Shown here in pieces: positions 11,514 to 23,567 of a stretch of DNA of 64,000 bases. The stretch comes from Henckelia pumila (taxonomy: Eukaryota; Streptophyta; Magnoliopsida; Lamiales; Gesneriaceae): positions 142,100,109 to 142,164,108 of the forward strand of contig NC_133120.1 in assembly GCF_033568475.1 (NCBI RefSeq), read 5' to 3'. Numbering within the stretch: position 1 is the first letter of the stretch; each line of letters starts with the position of its first letter. A program made the translations under genes and the position numbers. Under the pieces are notes generated by a model, which did not search any database, was not told where the DNA came from, and saw only the letters and a list, made by a program, of their open reading frames with translations.

Positions 11514-12910
11514 ATGGACTCATCTACTGTTGCGAACTCTTTTTTGAAACCTCCGGTTCTTGATGACACGAATTATGCATTGTGGAAGACAAGGATGCGC
11601 TATACTATCAAAGCGATGGATGTTCGTGCTTGGAAAAGTGTTCTGACTGGTTGGATTCCGCCAAAGATGCTAGATCAAGAAGGAGAATACATTCTTAAGC
11701 CAGAAGCAACTTGGACTACTGAAGAAACACAAATCTCAAGCTATAATGCTAAAGCAATCAATGAAATTTTTTCATCTGTGGACATGAGAATGTTTGGACT
11801 CATAGCTGACTGTACTGTTGCCAAGGATGCTTGGGAAGCTCTTCAAGAACACTGTGAAGGAACTGATAGTGTGAGAAGAACAAGACTGAGATTTCAAAAC
11901 ACAAAATTTGAGAATATCAGGCTGGATGAGAATGAGACTATTGCTGATTATGATAAGAGACTTAGGGAGATAGCTGCAGAGGCATTTGCTCTTGGAGGAC
12001 CTATTGCTAGTGAGAATATGGTGAACAAGGTTCTTCGGTCTTTGCCAAAGAGATTCAATGGAAAGATTTGGGCGCTTGAGGAAGTAAAAGATATCTCAAA
12101 GATGAAGATGACTGAACTGATTAGTATCCTTCAAGTGTTTGAGATGAACTTTACAGCCCAAGAGAAGGATAAATAAAAATAATAGCTCTTCAAGCTTCAA
12201 AGCCCTCATACGAGGAGTATGTTCAATTCCACCAAGAAGTTCATCAGTCTGATTTAGAGGATGATTCGATCTTACTCATAACAAAGAAATTCAATGATTA
12301 TCTGAAGAAGATGAAGGAGACCAGAAAGACGGATCAAAAACTCAAAGCTCCAATGTTTCCTAACAAGCCTTTGAGAATTACTGGACCAGAACAGTCACCA
12401 AGGAAACCTACTGATACTCCTAAGCCTCGAATGATGTTGGAAGGGAAGAAGAAGTCAGTTTCAAAGAAGTTAGACATGGTATAGTGTCATGCATGTCAAG
12501 GTTTTGGACATTATGCCAATGAGCGTGATAACACGCTTAGGAAAGGAATGAATACATCCTTGAGTGATAAAGAGTCTGATGAAGATGAAGAACAGGATGA
12601 TGAAGAAAGTCACACTGCCCTATCTGCCCTACTTGAAAGCAAAAAAAAATTTCAAGTCAATCCTTTAGGTGTTGCCGCAGGTGTTGCCACACTTAGTCGT
12701 AACACCTACCAAAGGTCAGTCTGTTTAAATTCTTCCATTATTGATAATGTGTAATAATGATTCGGGTGATGAGACAATATCCATGGAAGAAGCTCGGATG
12801 ATGTTTGAAGAGCTACATGCTGATTGGATTGAAAGGAATAAGATTATTACTATTCTTTCAAAAGAAAATACTGATTTGAAGGCGATGTATCAAGACTTGA
12901 AGTTATGCTG
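11514..12910 (+). pseudogene. copia-1 Gag, first part (broken)
   Basis: The first 220 codons (11514-12176) are a clean UBN2-type copia Gag, the capsid-like core, with LWKTRM near the start and LRSLPKRF late. After a TAA at 12174 the frame continues through a coiled, charged segment. It meets a TAG at 12482 and a zinc knuckle with a lost last cysteine (CHACQGFGHYANER). An acidic stretch and a shift of frame near 12750 follow. The coiled-coil tail (MFEELHADWIERNK) runs to 12910, where element C is inserted. It resumes at 20212. Confidence 0.85.
12667..12707 (+). repeat. AGGTGTTG...ACAACACCT motif, copy 2
   Basis: Inside broken Gag. AGGTGTTGCCGCAGGTGTTG is followed by CACACTTAGTCGTAACACCT. Here the motif is read as G-V-A. 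Confidence 0.7.
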
Positions 12911-13934
12911 TGTAGCGACCCTACCCGGATCCGCTACCTAATCAGAGTTAAGAGCATAATTAAACATGCATTAAATAAATCACTGCGGAAGACTTAAATA
13001 AAAACAGACCGGCAGAATACAACCGGTTTAAATAAATTCGATTTATACAACCAAATCGAATAAATAGCCTAAAGGAAAAACCTACAGCTAATCATGCTGT
13101 CTTCACTGGTCACTGGCTACTCCAAGCTCCTGGTGCTCAATCCTGCACCTACACCTGCCCCGTCGAATGGGGTGTCCAGATACACAGAAAAGACTGGACG
13201 TGAGCTCTAAGCTCAATACGAAAGCACTGGGTAAAACATAAAATATGATGCATGCAGATGATAGGGTATCCATATCTGGGATAACTGTATATAACTGCTC
13301 AGTAATGGCGCCTAGGACATGAGTGGTACAACCCGAGGAGCAAACCCTGTCGACACTGCTCATTCCTACAGGACGTGGACTGTGTCCCCAGATGCTAATC
13401 ACTCATGACCCGTCAGTCACTGAGTGCTAGACATCAACCGTTCAGACAGGGCTGAGCGGCCCTACGTGGCTCATCTCACAAGATAGATAGGCACAATATG
13501 ATATGCACATGCTGCATAATAATATGACACACAAATGCAACATATAAGCATGCAAAACCCGCTAGCAATCTCAGTCTGTACTTACGTACCTTTCTACAGG
13601 TAGTTCCTAGCAGTCCCGCTCTAGGTTCCAAGCCTATCATCAACTCTACAATGCAAATATCCATGCATCATTATTTAAGCTCTAAAAGCCTTAACTAAGC
13701 TATTGCATACTCCTAAATAATTTAAGGAGACCATAGCTATACCTGCGTCCGTCGTCAGCCCGCTGATGACAATTGCCTCAAAACTAGGCCACAGCTCCGC
13801 CTCGACGCCTGGATCGCTATGCCACTTCCGGATTCCCAATAGGATGCCTAGAACTCCCTAGATCTGAGTTAGAAGACCTAGGAATCAGAGAGAAGAGAGG
13901 GAATGGTACACTTTGAAATGAAATCTTGGCCTCC

Positions 13935-14215
13935 TATTTATAGACGGAGTTCGGAGCCTCCGAACCCGGTTCGGAACGTCCGAACACGATCGGATCTTCC
14001 GATCCCATCTTCGGAGCGTCCGATCGCCCCAATATTATGTCAGCCATGACGTCACCTTGCTGACGTAAGCGATGACATGTGCCCTGCTCCCGATCGGAAC
14101 GTCCGATCTTTCCGAAGAAGCTTCCGATCCACTTCGGAGCGTTCGATCCTGAGTTCGGATCCTCCGATCCAGTTCGGAGCCTCCTGACTTGGTTCAGAGC
14201 TTCCGAACCCTCCGG
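13935..14215 (-). promoter_or_regulatory. Element C left LTR: TATA box plus U3 palindrome array
   Basis: On the minus strand CTATAAATA (13935-13943) lies just downstream of a series of near-palindromes of the type CGGAGCTTCCG or CGGAACGTCCG (13946-14215). This is the expected place for a U3 enhancer and core promoter. Confidence 0.65.
14061..14079. promoter_or_regulatory. as-1-like site in element C left LTR (second half decayed)
   Basis: TGACGTAAGCGATGACATG: one intact TGACG, with the second changed to TGACA. The right LTR has the intact double form. Confidence 0.5.
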
Positions 14216-14372
14216 ACCTTCGGGACCTTCCCGACTTTTTTGAGTGTCCTGAATCCATTTCTGGACTCCGTTAACCCTTTTGGAATTTCCTTAATTATGT
14301 TTTATTTAATCTAAACATGATTATACGATTAATATACTCATTAATCGCTAATTCTGGATATGGGTCACTACA

Positions 14373-14407
14373 TTCTCCCCCCCTTAAAAGATTTCGTCCT
14401 CGAAATC
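14373..14407 (-). other. Element C polypurine tract and adjacent palindrome
   Basis: On the minus strand a purine run, CTTTTAAGGGGGGGGAGAA, ends at the LTR. Just inside it is GATTTCGTCCTCGAAATC (14390-14407), a 7-bp inverted repeat with a 4-nt loop. The same block is found in elements A, B and D. Confidence 0.8.
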
Positions 14408-17400
14408 TAAGGTAGAACCTCGAGAACATACAAGAAACCCTTGCTCAAGTGTCTGGTCGAAATATCCTCCGACACACTCAGACTCTCGTCGAATTCCATA
14501 TAAGCTCTATTAATGCTGAACCACATTAACATTTTCCCAGCTGAAAATTACTGCGCTACTGGTCGACAATCGAACTTCCCTTGCGCTAGCGTATCGTATC
14601 ACTGACATTTCTTTCACTCGGAACACGATCTTCCTGACCACGGATACAATACCCGCTTGATTAAGATTATCTTCAAAGGAAATCTTATACTGACGAGGAC
14701 CAAGTCATAACTTGACTGGCTTACGACAATCGTCGAATCACTAATCAAATTAACCATCTAATGGTTCCACAAGTTCTCGGTGCTCAACACCTCTAGTTAG
14801 GAAAAACTTTTCCCAACACTGTGCCAACACAACAAAGCCCAAATTCTCTTCAAGAGAATCTAGTTGTTCAAGTCTATACTTCATCGTAACTGCTCACAAT
14901 GTTCCCTAGACTGGTTACCCTCCCCACTCTCCTTGAAACACAACTGGCTTTCCAAGGAATACTGGGAACTTGAACCATCAGGTCTAGTACATTCTGCTGT
15001 CCACGTTTCTTAGTATAATCTCAACACTGTGCCCTGATGATAACTATCATCACTTGCAATTCATGACGCTACGTCATCTCCTAGCCATTGGCCGGCGAAA
15101 TCACACATACATTGCAATGGAAGTCATCACGCCTCTGATGATCTACACCATCTCGATCATAGGTTATTCACCCATGAATCCCAATCGTTGGACATCCTTC
15201 TGATAGTCATACATACTTGCAACCACTGTACACACATCAAAACTAAGGCAAGCTTCCACCAATATGCTCGACTGGGACTTTCCACAGTGCACAGACATAT
15301 GTAAACGCTTTTTATTCCGTCTCGAAACTCGACAGTCATTGCACCTTGTATAACTCAACTCAGAGTCTCTGATAATACCATCAGCTCATACCAATCTCCC
15401 AAGGTTGAACATACTGATCCTGAAACTAAATCTCAATGGATTCTCAATAGTCAAATCGCTCCCTTGCCGAACGCATCAGTCTCAGCACTGAACGAACTAA
15501 TTCGTCGATTCCCTAGTCAATCCTGGGAAACACTTGTGCTCGAAGTAACTTGCCACACAATGCGTCTCTGATTGTCGTTTATTGCTACAACGCAATATTC
15601 TTTGGCCAACAGCCTGCATAGACGTGACTCACTGACTCGAAAGAAAAATCTTGATCCGTCACGATCTTGCAAAATCTTCTATCCCAAAGGCAAATCTCGT
15701 TGGCTACTAAGTCGATCCTTAACTATCTCAGTCACACATCGCACATCACTAGCTGGAAGATTAGTGACACAACCTGCTAGATCTCGAGGATCAGATCCTA
15801 GCTAATGTCACACAGATCAGACAACTGATGTTTCCTTGCTAATGTCCATTAGCATTCCCAACTATTCGTCGGATCCAAACACAACGGTATACATAGATGC
15901 CCTCACTTAACCGAAATGTCCGGTCAACAATCTTCACTATTGTTGTTCAATGGAAAACTTCTCACATGAAACAACAACATGATCCTTTCCTGACCTATTG
16001 CTATCACTAAGCAATTGATTGGATCAATATCAGCTTCCTTCTTAACAAGAATGAACTATACTGGAAACTACCAACTCACTTGCTTGTCTCCACTGTCAAG
16101 TTAGCACCTAACTTGATCATACAAGTCCACTTGCAATCGTTTCCGATTACAGCAATCCCAGAAGATTCATCTCTGGCGATCATTGAGACTAAATAACTCA
16201 AATCTCCGATTTCTCTAAGATGGTATTCAGTACTCATCCCATAAGCATTACTCGACAAAATACTATCCCAAGTATTTTTTAATTGCTACATCCTGATCAA
16301 CCCTGATTGGCTCAACCAATCGAATTCGTCGATCTACTTAAGCTCGCACTTATCAGATCAGACCACCACTGATCATTCAACCTACATGGCTCAGTCAATA
16401 ACCATGACTTAGCTGCCACAAGGAACTATTTCCAAACAGTGTCAGATCACGGTGCATAAGTAGTTTACTTGGCACAAGTCCTGCGCCTTTTTAGCACTAC
16501 TAACCGCTGCTTCGTATTCTGAACTTAATCATTCTAACTCTGACAGAGTTACCCAATAACCACTAGTAGTCACTAGCACAGATCCCGTGCCACCTTAGCA
16601 CTACCAATCGTTGTCTTGTTCACCCAAGGCAAACATCAAGATAAACTAAGCCCATTTTCATCCCATGGAAAATCCTATGCTCATCCCCTGAAAATATCAG
16701 ACAGTACTTAGCGCAACCACTTGCTCACTATCCTTACCTTGTTCATTCAGAATGAACACCACGGTTCGTCAAGTCCAAGAAGAATAACTAAAGAATCCCA
16801 AAGATTTCCACAATCTTTGAACATAATCTTGACTATATCCCTCGCTAAGATTGTTCAATAATTTAAGACTGAGGTAGCTTACCACGATAACCCACCTCGA
16901 CAATCACCAAGGTTTCACGGGTATAGGCCACGCTTCCCTCATATCTCAGATAGCTCTGTACAATCCTTAGCGTCTGACATAATCTATCACAGATGAAGTC
17001 AATCATCATAGAGTAGTCCTCGTATTCGAGTCTAAGTCTCGTAACAACATCCCATCCAATATCTTGGATAATTTCTATCACAAGGAAATTCTAATCACAA
17101 CTCTGATTACAACCCCTATTCATTGCTGGTAGAAATCCGTCCACCTACTAGATCCATACGTCTAGCAGTAACCCAAAGGTTAAAACCTATATGCTCAGAG
17201 TATACACTTGTCAAGAAAATGACTGGTTCCACAGCAGAAAACTCAAACTATATCTCTGGCACACCAGACGATATCGTACCATCGATATCAAACCTGATAT
17301 CTAATCCAAGGTCATACCTCGTCGTGACTGTCACCAAATCCCTAGACTGAGTAACCTTCCCACCGCCAATCCTGAAGCACAAGGGCTCCCAGGTATCCTC

Positions 17401-18743
17401 TGAAGTAAAAATACTCCCAGAGTAATACTGACATAGGGTCGCGCCCCATCACGTCTAGTCATGGTCATAGTTCACAACTCTCGGCATATACTGGACCTGG
17501 TATCCCGATGAAAACCCATCACCTCAAGTCTCAACCTAACGAAGGTCAGACAGCCTATTGTTCCCAGAAACAACCTAGAACAAAGCCCAAATGTTCTAAA
17601 CCGAACAATACGCCTAATGCCTCTAGATGAGTCCACTCATCGCTGGCACTATCTTAGTCTTCTGACTAACTAGGTCAATCCTAGGAAAACGCCTAGACTA
17701 ACCGCATGTCACACTGTCACAGTTGGCCCACTCAAATCCCATGAGCTGCAATAGTTGAACGCTAATCAACTAAACCCAATCCAAACTTCTGCACAATCAT
17801 GCAATCATCCACGAATTGCTGGATAAATAAAACATGTATCATTACTTCCATTTATGTACAATTTCTCAATTACAATCCCATGTAATACATACAGTATTCA
17901 AAATAAAATGAAATGTACAATCGAACTTGAAATGATACGACCAAAGTATGATGATTCTTTACAACTGAAATACTGTTTACAACTACAACGATACAGTATT
18001 TAAATCATCGTACTAGTCTTTGTTTCTTGAGCATGAAGCTTCTAATCGACACACGCATCGATACAAGCATACTCCCGACCAAGTCTCTCTACATGTCCTC
18101 CTACAAAAAACTCCGGAGAAATGGCTCGTGATAGCTAACCAGCTATGCTCTGCGTCAGTGCATGTCAGTCGACCTCTTCTGCTCACGATCTACCATCAGC
18201 GTTCTTCTTGTATTCATATCATGCTTTTGAACATGAAGTTTCCCGTGTGCCTACCGAACGCATCGATATCAGCATACCGGCAAAACCATGTTCTGCATGA
18301 GGTTAAAGTCCTCACGCTCGAAATCTGTCATGCTTTAGGCACTCGAGGCATTCTCTGGTGAAGGTCTATCTGACAATCTCTCCAACTACTAGTGGAGAAT
18401 CTTCAGAGTAGTGTCATCATGGTATGGACGATACAGATGCAAGCATCAAGTGCGTCCCATTCAATGCTCTGCCACTGCCTCTGGCATCCGGTACTCGATC
18501 CAAAATTAGGATCCCCATGAGTAGAAATCTTGAAAACTCGGACACGTTCCATTACTTCTATCCGCACTTGCTGGAATCTCATAAGCCAAATCTTCAGAAA
18601 TCCTGCCGATGATGATAATCTCTGGGCAAACTAATTGCCGCATCATCACTTCTTCCAAGGTCTCATCAATCCTATAAGGATAACCCAAAGTCTCATTACT
18701 ATATCCCAAGTCTCTTGTATGCATATTCTTTGATACCAATAAA
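14408..18743. other. Element C non-coding interior
   Basis: 4.3 kb without a frame longer than about 113 codons. Long parts are recognisably similar to the interior of element A, for example 16860-17100 with 31150-31370, and 17440-17490 with 31755-31810. A small minus-strand ORF beginning next to the PBS (18506-18739, 77 aa) has no family I recognise. The PBS complement (TTTGATACCA, 18729-18738) ends 5 nt before the right LTR. Confidence 0.75.
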
Positions 18744-19768
18744 TGTAGCGACCCTATCCGGATCCGCTATCTAATCAGAGTTAAGAGCATAATTAAACAT
18801 GCATTAAATAAATCACTGCGGAAGACTTAAATAAAAACAGACCGGCAGAATAAAATCGGTTTAAATAAATTCGATTTATACAACCAAATCGAATAAATAG
18901 CCTAAAGGAAAAACCTACAGCTAATCCTGCTGTCTTCACTGGTCACTGGCTACTCCAAGCTCCTGGTGCTCAATCCTGCACCTACACCTGCCCCGTCGAA
19001 TGGGGTGTCCAGATACACAGAAAAGACTGGACGTGAGCTCTAAGCTCAATACGAAAGCACTGGGTAAAACATATAAATATGATGCATGCAGATGATAGGG
19101 TATCCATATCTGGGATAACTGTATATAACTGCTCAGTAATGGCGCCTAGGACATGAGTGGTACAACCCGGGGAGCAAACCCTGTCGACACTGCTCATTCC
19201 TACAGGATGTGGACTGTGTCCCCAGATGCTAATCACTCATGACCCGTCAGTCACTGAGTGCTAGACATCAACCCTACAGACAGGGCTGAGCGGCCCTACG
19301 TGGCTCATCTCACAAGATAGATAGGCACAATATGATATGCACATGCTGCATAATAATATGACACACAAATGCAACATATAAGCATGCAAAACCCGCTGGC
19401 AATCTCAATCTGTACTTATGTACCTTTCTACAGGAAGTTCCTAGCAGTCCCGCTCTAGGTTCCAAGCCTATCATCAACTCTACAATGCAAATATCCATGC
19501 ATCATTATTTAAGCTCTAAAAGCCTTAACTAAGCTATTGCATACTCCTAAATAATTTAAGGAGACCATAGCTATACCTGCGTCCGTCGTCAGCCCGCTGA
19601 TGACAATTGCCTCAAAACTAGGCCACAGCTCCGCCTCGACGCCTGGATCGCTATGCCACTTCCGGATTCCCAATAGGATGCCTAGAACTCCCTAGATCTG
19701 AGTTAGAAGGCCTATGAATCAGAGAGAAGAGAGGGAATGGTAAACTTTGAAATGAAATCTCGGCCCCC

Positions 19769-20045
19769 TATTTATAGACGGAATTCGGAGCCTCCGAACC
19801 CGGTTCGGAACATACGAACACGATCGGATCCTACGATCCCATCTTCGGAGCATCCGATCGCCCCAATATTACGTCAGCCATGACATCACCTTGCTGACGT
19901 AAGCGATGACGTGTGCCCTGGTCCCGATCGGAACGTCCGATCTTGCCGACGGAGCTTCCGATCCACTTCGGAGAGTCCGATCCTGAGTTCGGATCCTCCG
20001 ATCCAGTTCGGAGCCTCCTGACGTGGTTCGGAGCTTCCGAACCCT
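19769..20045 (-). promoter_or_regulatory. Element C right LTR: TATA box plus U3 palindrome array
   Basis: CTATAAATA on the minus strand, preceded upstream by palindromes of the CGGAGCTTCCG type (about 19781-20045), several now mutated. Confidence 0.65.
19895..19913. promoter_or_regulatory. as-1-like double TGACG element in the U3
   Basis: TGACGTAAGCGATGACGTG: two TGACG sites with a 7-nt spacer, the arrangement of the plant as-1 element bound by TGA-type bZIP factors. It lies about 120 bp upstream of the LTR TATA box. Function is inferred. Confidence 0.6.
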
Positions 20046-20211
20046 CCGGACCTTCGGGACCTTCCCGGCTATTTTGAGTGTCCTGAATCTATTTCTGGAC
20101 TCCGTTAACCCTTTGGGAATTTCCTTAATCATGTTTTACTTAATCTAAACATGATTACACGATTAATATACTCATTAATCGCTAATTCTGGATACAGGTC
20201 ACTACATGCTG

Positions 20212-21095
20212 AGTAAGAAGGACCTGAAATTAAGTCAGGTAAAGGAAGAACTCGGAAAGGAAAAAACTACATTGGCCAAGTTTAATTCAAGCACTACCAA
20301 GCTTGATTCTCTACTCATGATGGGAAGAGATAGTACGACCGGTTTAGGTATTGAAAACAGCAAATTTGAGGTTGGTGAAAGTTCAAAAGGCCCTGTGTTT
20401 GTCAAGGAAAGAAGCTATACAGAAAGCTCAACCAAAAAGGCCACACCAACTGATCCTCCAAAACCAAAGCCACCGCCTACTATTCCTTCAAAGCCTAGAA
20501 GGAAAGGTAAGTATATTTGTCACTACTGTCATAGACCTGGTCATATCAAACCATATTGTTTTAAGCATCAGGAAGATTATAGACAGAGATCTGCATCGAA
20601 TGTGTTACCTAAGGTGTTGCCAACACTCTCACATAACACCTACAGAAACATATCTACTGTGAGAAAGGTTTGGGTACCAAAAGTTGATATTCACTGTTAT
20701 ATGATTTATACTGCTTTAAGGACTAATGTTTTAGGTTCTTGGTACTTTGATAGCGGTAGTTCACGTCATATGACAGGTTCCAAGAAGTTTCTCATTGATT
20801 ATGTTGAACAGAAAAGTAGTAAAGTAACCTATGGAGGAGGTTCAAAGGGAAACATTGTTGGAAAAGGAACACTGAACGTTGCTGGGTTTCCTAAGCTTCA
20901 CAATGTGCTTCATGTTGAAGGGCTTACCGCAAATTTAATAAGCATTTGTCAACTTTGTGATGATAACTTGCATGTTCAATTTGATAAGAAATTGTACAAA
21001 GTATTTGATAAATCTAATTTGTGTGTCATGATAGGTACAAGTTCATCTGATAACTGTTATCAACTTGGAGAAGAGATGGCTTGCAGACACAAAAA
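20212..21095 (+). pseudogene. copia-1 Gag second part and protease
   Basis: Resumes after element C. It holds a coiled segment, a proline-rich stretch, a complete CCHC knuckle (CHYCHRPGHIKPYC) and then an aspartic protease with YFDSGSSRHMTG, keeping the D-S-G catalytic triad. A frameshift near the A-run at 21089-21096 separates it from integrase. Confidence 0.85.
20611..20641 (+). repeat. AGGTGTTG...ACAACACCT motif, copy 3
   Basis: AAGGTGTTGCCAACACTCTC, then ACATAACACCT. It falls between the zinc knuckle and protease and is read as K-V-L-P-T, a different frame from copy 2. Confidence 0.7.
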
Positions 21096-21260
21096 ATGAC
21101 TGAATTTGACCTATGTCATCAAAAATTGGGTCATGCAAATTTCAAGACACTAAATAATTTGAGTAAGTTAGATGCTGTTAGAGGTATGCCTAACTTAAAA
21201 TCTGGTATTCCATTTGTAAGTGAAGCATGTCAAAAAGGAAAACAGACTAGGGTGTCATAT

Positions 21261-21290
21261 GAGGTGTTGCCAACATCTGTGACAACACGC
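21261..21290 (+). repeat. AGGTGTTG...ACAACACCT motif, copy 4
   Basis: GAGGTGTTGCCAACATCTGT, then GACAACACGC. It lies within integrase and is read as E-V-L-P-T. Confidence 0.65.
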
Positions 21291-22050
21291 TGCCTTGAGC
21301 AAATACATATGGACTTAATGGGTCGAATGGATGTTGAAAGCTTTGGTAGTAAGAAATACTCTTTTTTTTGTGTTGATGACTTTTCACGATATACTTGGGT
21401 GAATTTTTTGAGAGAAAAATCAGACACATTTGATGTCTTCAAGAAACTGCTCACTTAGATTTCGAATCTCCACAATCTGAAGGTAATCCGAATTCATACT
21501 GATCATGGTAAGGAGTTCAAAAACTCTTCTTTTGCAAGTTTGTGTGATAAGAAAGATATTTCTCATGAATTTTCTGCCCCTAAAACTCCACAAAAAAATG
21601 GAATTGCTGAAAGAAAAAATAGGATTTTGCAAGAGATGGAAAGAGTGATGTTATGTTCGAAAAACATCTCAAAATATTTTTTGGCTGAAGCCTTGAACAC
21701 TGCATGTCATATTTAAAATAAAGTATATTTGAGGAATGGTACTACTATGACATCCTATGAAATTATCATAGGAAAGAGGCCAAACCTTAAATATTTTCAT
21801 GTTTTTGGATGTGTATGTCACGTTTTAAATGATAGGGATCATCTTGCTAAGTTTGATGCAAAGAGTGATAAATGTTTGTTCTTAGGATATTCATCCAATA
21901 GTAGAGCATATAGGATGTATAACTTAAGAACTAGGACTATTTTTGAGTCTATTAATGTTGTATTTGATGATTTTGCAGATCTAAAGAAGAAAACAACAGA
22001 GGATGAAGTTGATGATCTGCATGATAATTTTGGAAACTTAAATGTTGCCC

Positions 22051-22079
22051 AAGGTGTTATAACACCTCCGACAACACCT
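22051..22079 (+). repeat. AGGTGTTG...ACAACACCT motif, copy 5
   Basis: AAGGTGTTATAACACCT, itself a perfect hairpin, followed by CCGACAACACCT. It lies in the integrase-RT linker and is read as Q-G-V-I-T. Confidence 0.7.
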
Positions 22080-22109
22080 CCTACTGAAGTTCCAGAAACA
22101 AAACTTTAA

Positions 22110-23202
22110 TAGATTACTGATGAGAATGAAGATGAAGACAGTGAGGTAAATGAAGTTGGTAAAAATATTCCAAGTAAAATTCAGAAGAACCATCCAACCT
22201 CACAATTAATTGGAGATGTACATGGAAACATGCAAACTCGAACGAAATCGAAAGTGGATTATCGAAAGATGACAGGTTTAATGTGCATGAGCTCTACGTA
22301 TTCTCAGGTAAAATTTTCTTGCTTTGTGTCAAACATTGAACCCAAAAAGGTTGAAGAAGCTTTAAAAGATGAATTTTGGGTCAATGCTATGCATGAAGAG
22401 CTAGAACAATTTGTTAGAAATAATGTTTGATACTTAGTACCGTGTCCAGCTCATGGTAATGTTATAGGGACTAAATGAATTTTCAAAAATAAAACCGATG
22501 AGTCAGGAAACATCAAAAGAAATAAAGCTAGGTTGGTAGCTCAAGGGTTTGCACAGGTTGGGAGGGTGGATTTTGATGAAACCTTTGCCCTGTAGCCCAC
22601 ATTGAGTCAGTTCTATTTCTGCTTGCTATTTCATGTAATATGGGAATGAAACTTTTTCAAATGGATGTAAAAAGTTCCTTTTTGAATGAAATCCTAAATG
22701 AAGAAGTTTATGTGAAACAACCTAAAGGGTTTGAGGATCCAAATCATCTTGATTATATGTATAAGTTGAAAAAGACATTGTATGGATTAAAACAATCACC
22801 ACGTGCATGGTACGGAAGATTAACCGAGTACTTGCTCAATATTAGCTTCAAAAGAGGTAAAGTTGATAAGAATTTATTTGTGCAAAAGTCTCAAGGTAAT
22901 ATTTTAATCTGCCAAGTTTATGTAGATGATATAATCTTTTGTGCTTCAAATGATAAACTTGTTGATGATTTTGTGAAGTACATGTATTCTACATTTGAGA
23001 TAAGCATGGTTGGTGAGTTAACTTATTTTTTGGGATTGCAAGTGAAACAAATGCATGATGGTATATTTATGTGTCAAAGCAAGTATGCTAAAAATTTGGT
23101 GAAAAAGTTTTTAAATGACAACACTAAACACATGCGTACACCTATGGGGTCAAATGAAAAACTGTCTAGGAAGGATGTTGCCGAAGGTGTTGACGCAATT
23201 AA
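22110..23202 (+). pseudogene. copia-1 reverse transcriptase (broken, 3'-truncated)
   Basis: RT motifs include KARLVAQGF, QMDVKSSFLN, LYGLKQSPRAWY and the catalytic YVDDIIF, followed by YFLGLQV. Two codons expected to be Trp are TGA (22428 and 22476), the G-to-A change expected from decay of methylated DNA. Other stops and a frameshift near 22590 also occur. Coding similarity stops after AEGVDA near 23202; RNase H is absent. Confidence 0.85.
23183..23200 (+). repeat. AGGTGTTG motif, copy 6 (half)
   Basis: GAAGGTGTTGACGCAATT, only the left arm, lies exactly at the point where copia-1 similarity ends. Confidence 0.5.
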
Positions 23203-23567
23203 TTTGAAGTGCGATACTGAGGCGCGCCTGCCCTTTCCACCTAGTGTGCCCACGCGATGAGTTTAAAGGCTTGAAAACAGATTGGCACCTCACATATTTT
23301 CATTACCCTTTTCTTCTAATTCTCTAAAATCCCTAATCTTCCACTCTCACGCCTCAGGTTCTTCGTCTGATTCTCCTATCCCATATATCTATCCCATACA
23401 TATATTCTATTCTTCCTTATACCATAATTTTCATGTTGGGTTGGTTTCACAGGTTCAACAGGGGCGCTCGTCATTTTTGGTTGTTCAAAGGTTGGAATAT
23501 TGCTTGGTACAAATTCACAATCCGGAGTAAGTTTCTTCTTTGTGGTGGTGATTTCTATTTCATGTTT
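23203..23567 (+). other. Junction sequence upstream of the solo LTR
   Basis: It begins with a GC-rich stretch (GAGGCGCGCCTGCCC), then a pyrimidine-rich leader-like sequence. I take it as the 5' part of the element carrying the PF20167-like gene, but see no recognisable terminus. Confidence 0.35.

Larger units (their letters stand above)
12911..14372 (-). repeat. Element C 3' LTR (left)
   Basis: 1462 bp, bounded by TG…CA. It contains the TATA box near 13935-13943, the palindrome array and an as-1-like site, listed separately. Confidence 0.9.
12911..20206 (-). mobile_element. Element C: LARD-like non-coding LTR retrotransposon
   Basis: 7.3 kb. LTRs lie at 12911-14372 and 18744-20206, both TGTAGCGACC…TCACTACA on the plus strand. 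The target duplication TGCTG is at 12906-12910 and 20207-20211. The PPT abuts the left LTR and the PBS abuts the right LTR, so the element points leftward. The 4.4-kb interior has no Gag-Pol frame. It interrupts the copia-1 Gag. Its LTRs differ at scattered sites, visibly more than those of element B, so it is older than B. Confidence 0.9.
18744..20206 (-). repeat. Element C 5' LTR (right)
   Basis: 1463 bp, TG…CA. The TATA box on the minus strand is at 19769-19777. It is the promoter-proximal LTR in the element's own orientation. Confidence 0.9.
21081..22109 (+). pseudogene. copia-1 integrase (broken)
   Basis: The pre-integrase GAG domain has CHQKLGHANF, but one zinc-binding Cys is lost (SEACQKGK). 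The catalytic core shows the first Asp (HMDLMG), the second (HTDHG) and the Glu (NGIAERKNR). Stops interrupt it at 21456 (TAG) and 21714 (TAA). The downstream part has FGCVCHV, KCLFLGYS and INVVFDD, typical of the copia integrase C-terminus. Confidence 0.85.
10607..23202 (+). mobile_element. copia-1: 3'-truncated Ty1/copia element, split by element C
   Basis: Order: 5' LTR, PBS, Gag, second zinc knuckle, protease, integrase, reverse transcriptase. This is the usual copia order, with integrase before RT. The coding region is broken by many stops and frameshifts. It ends abruptly after the RT core near 23202, where RNase H and the 3' LTR should follow; neither was found. Element C (12911-20206, target duplication TGCTG) lies inside its Gag. 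It is therefore older than C. Confidence 0.85.
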
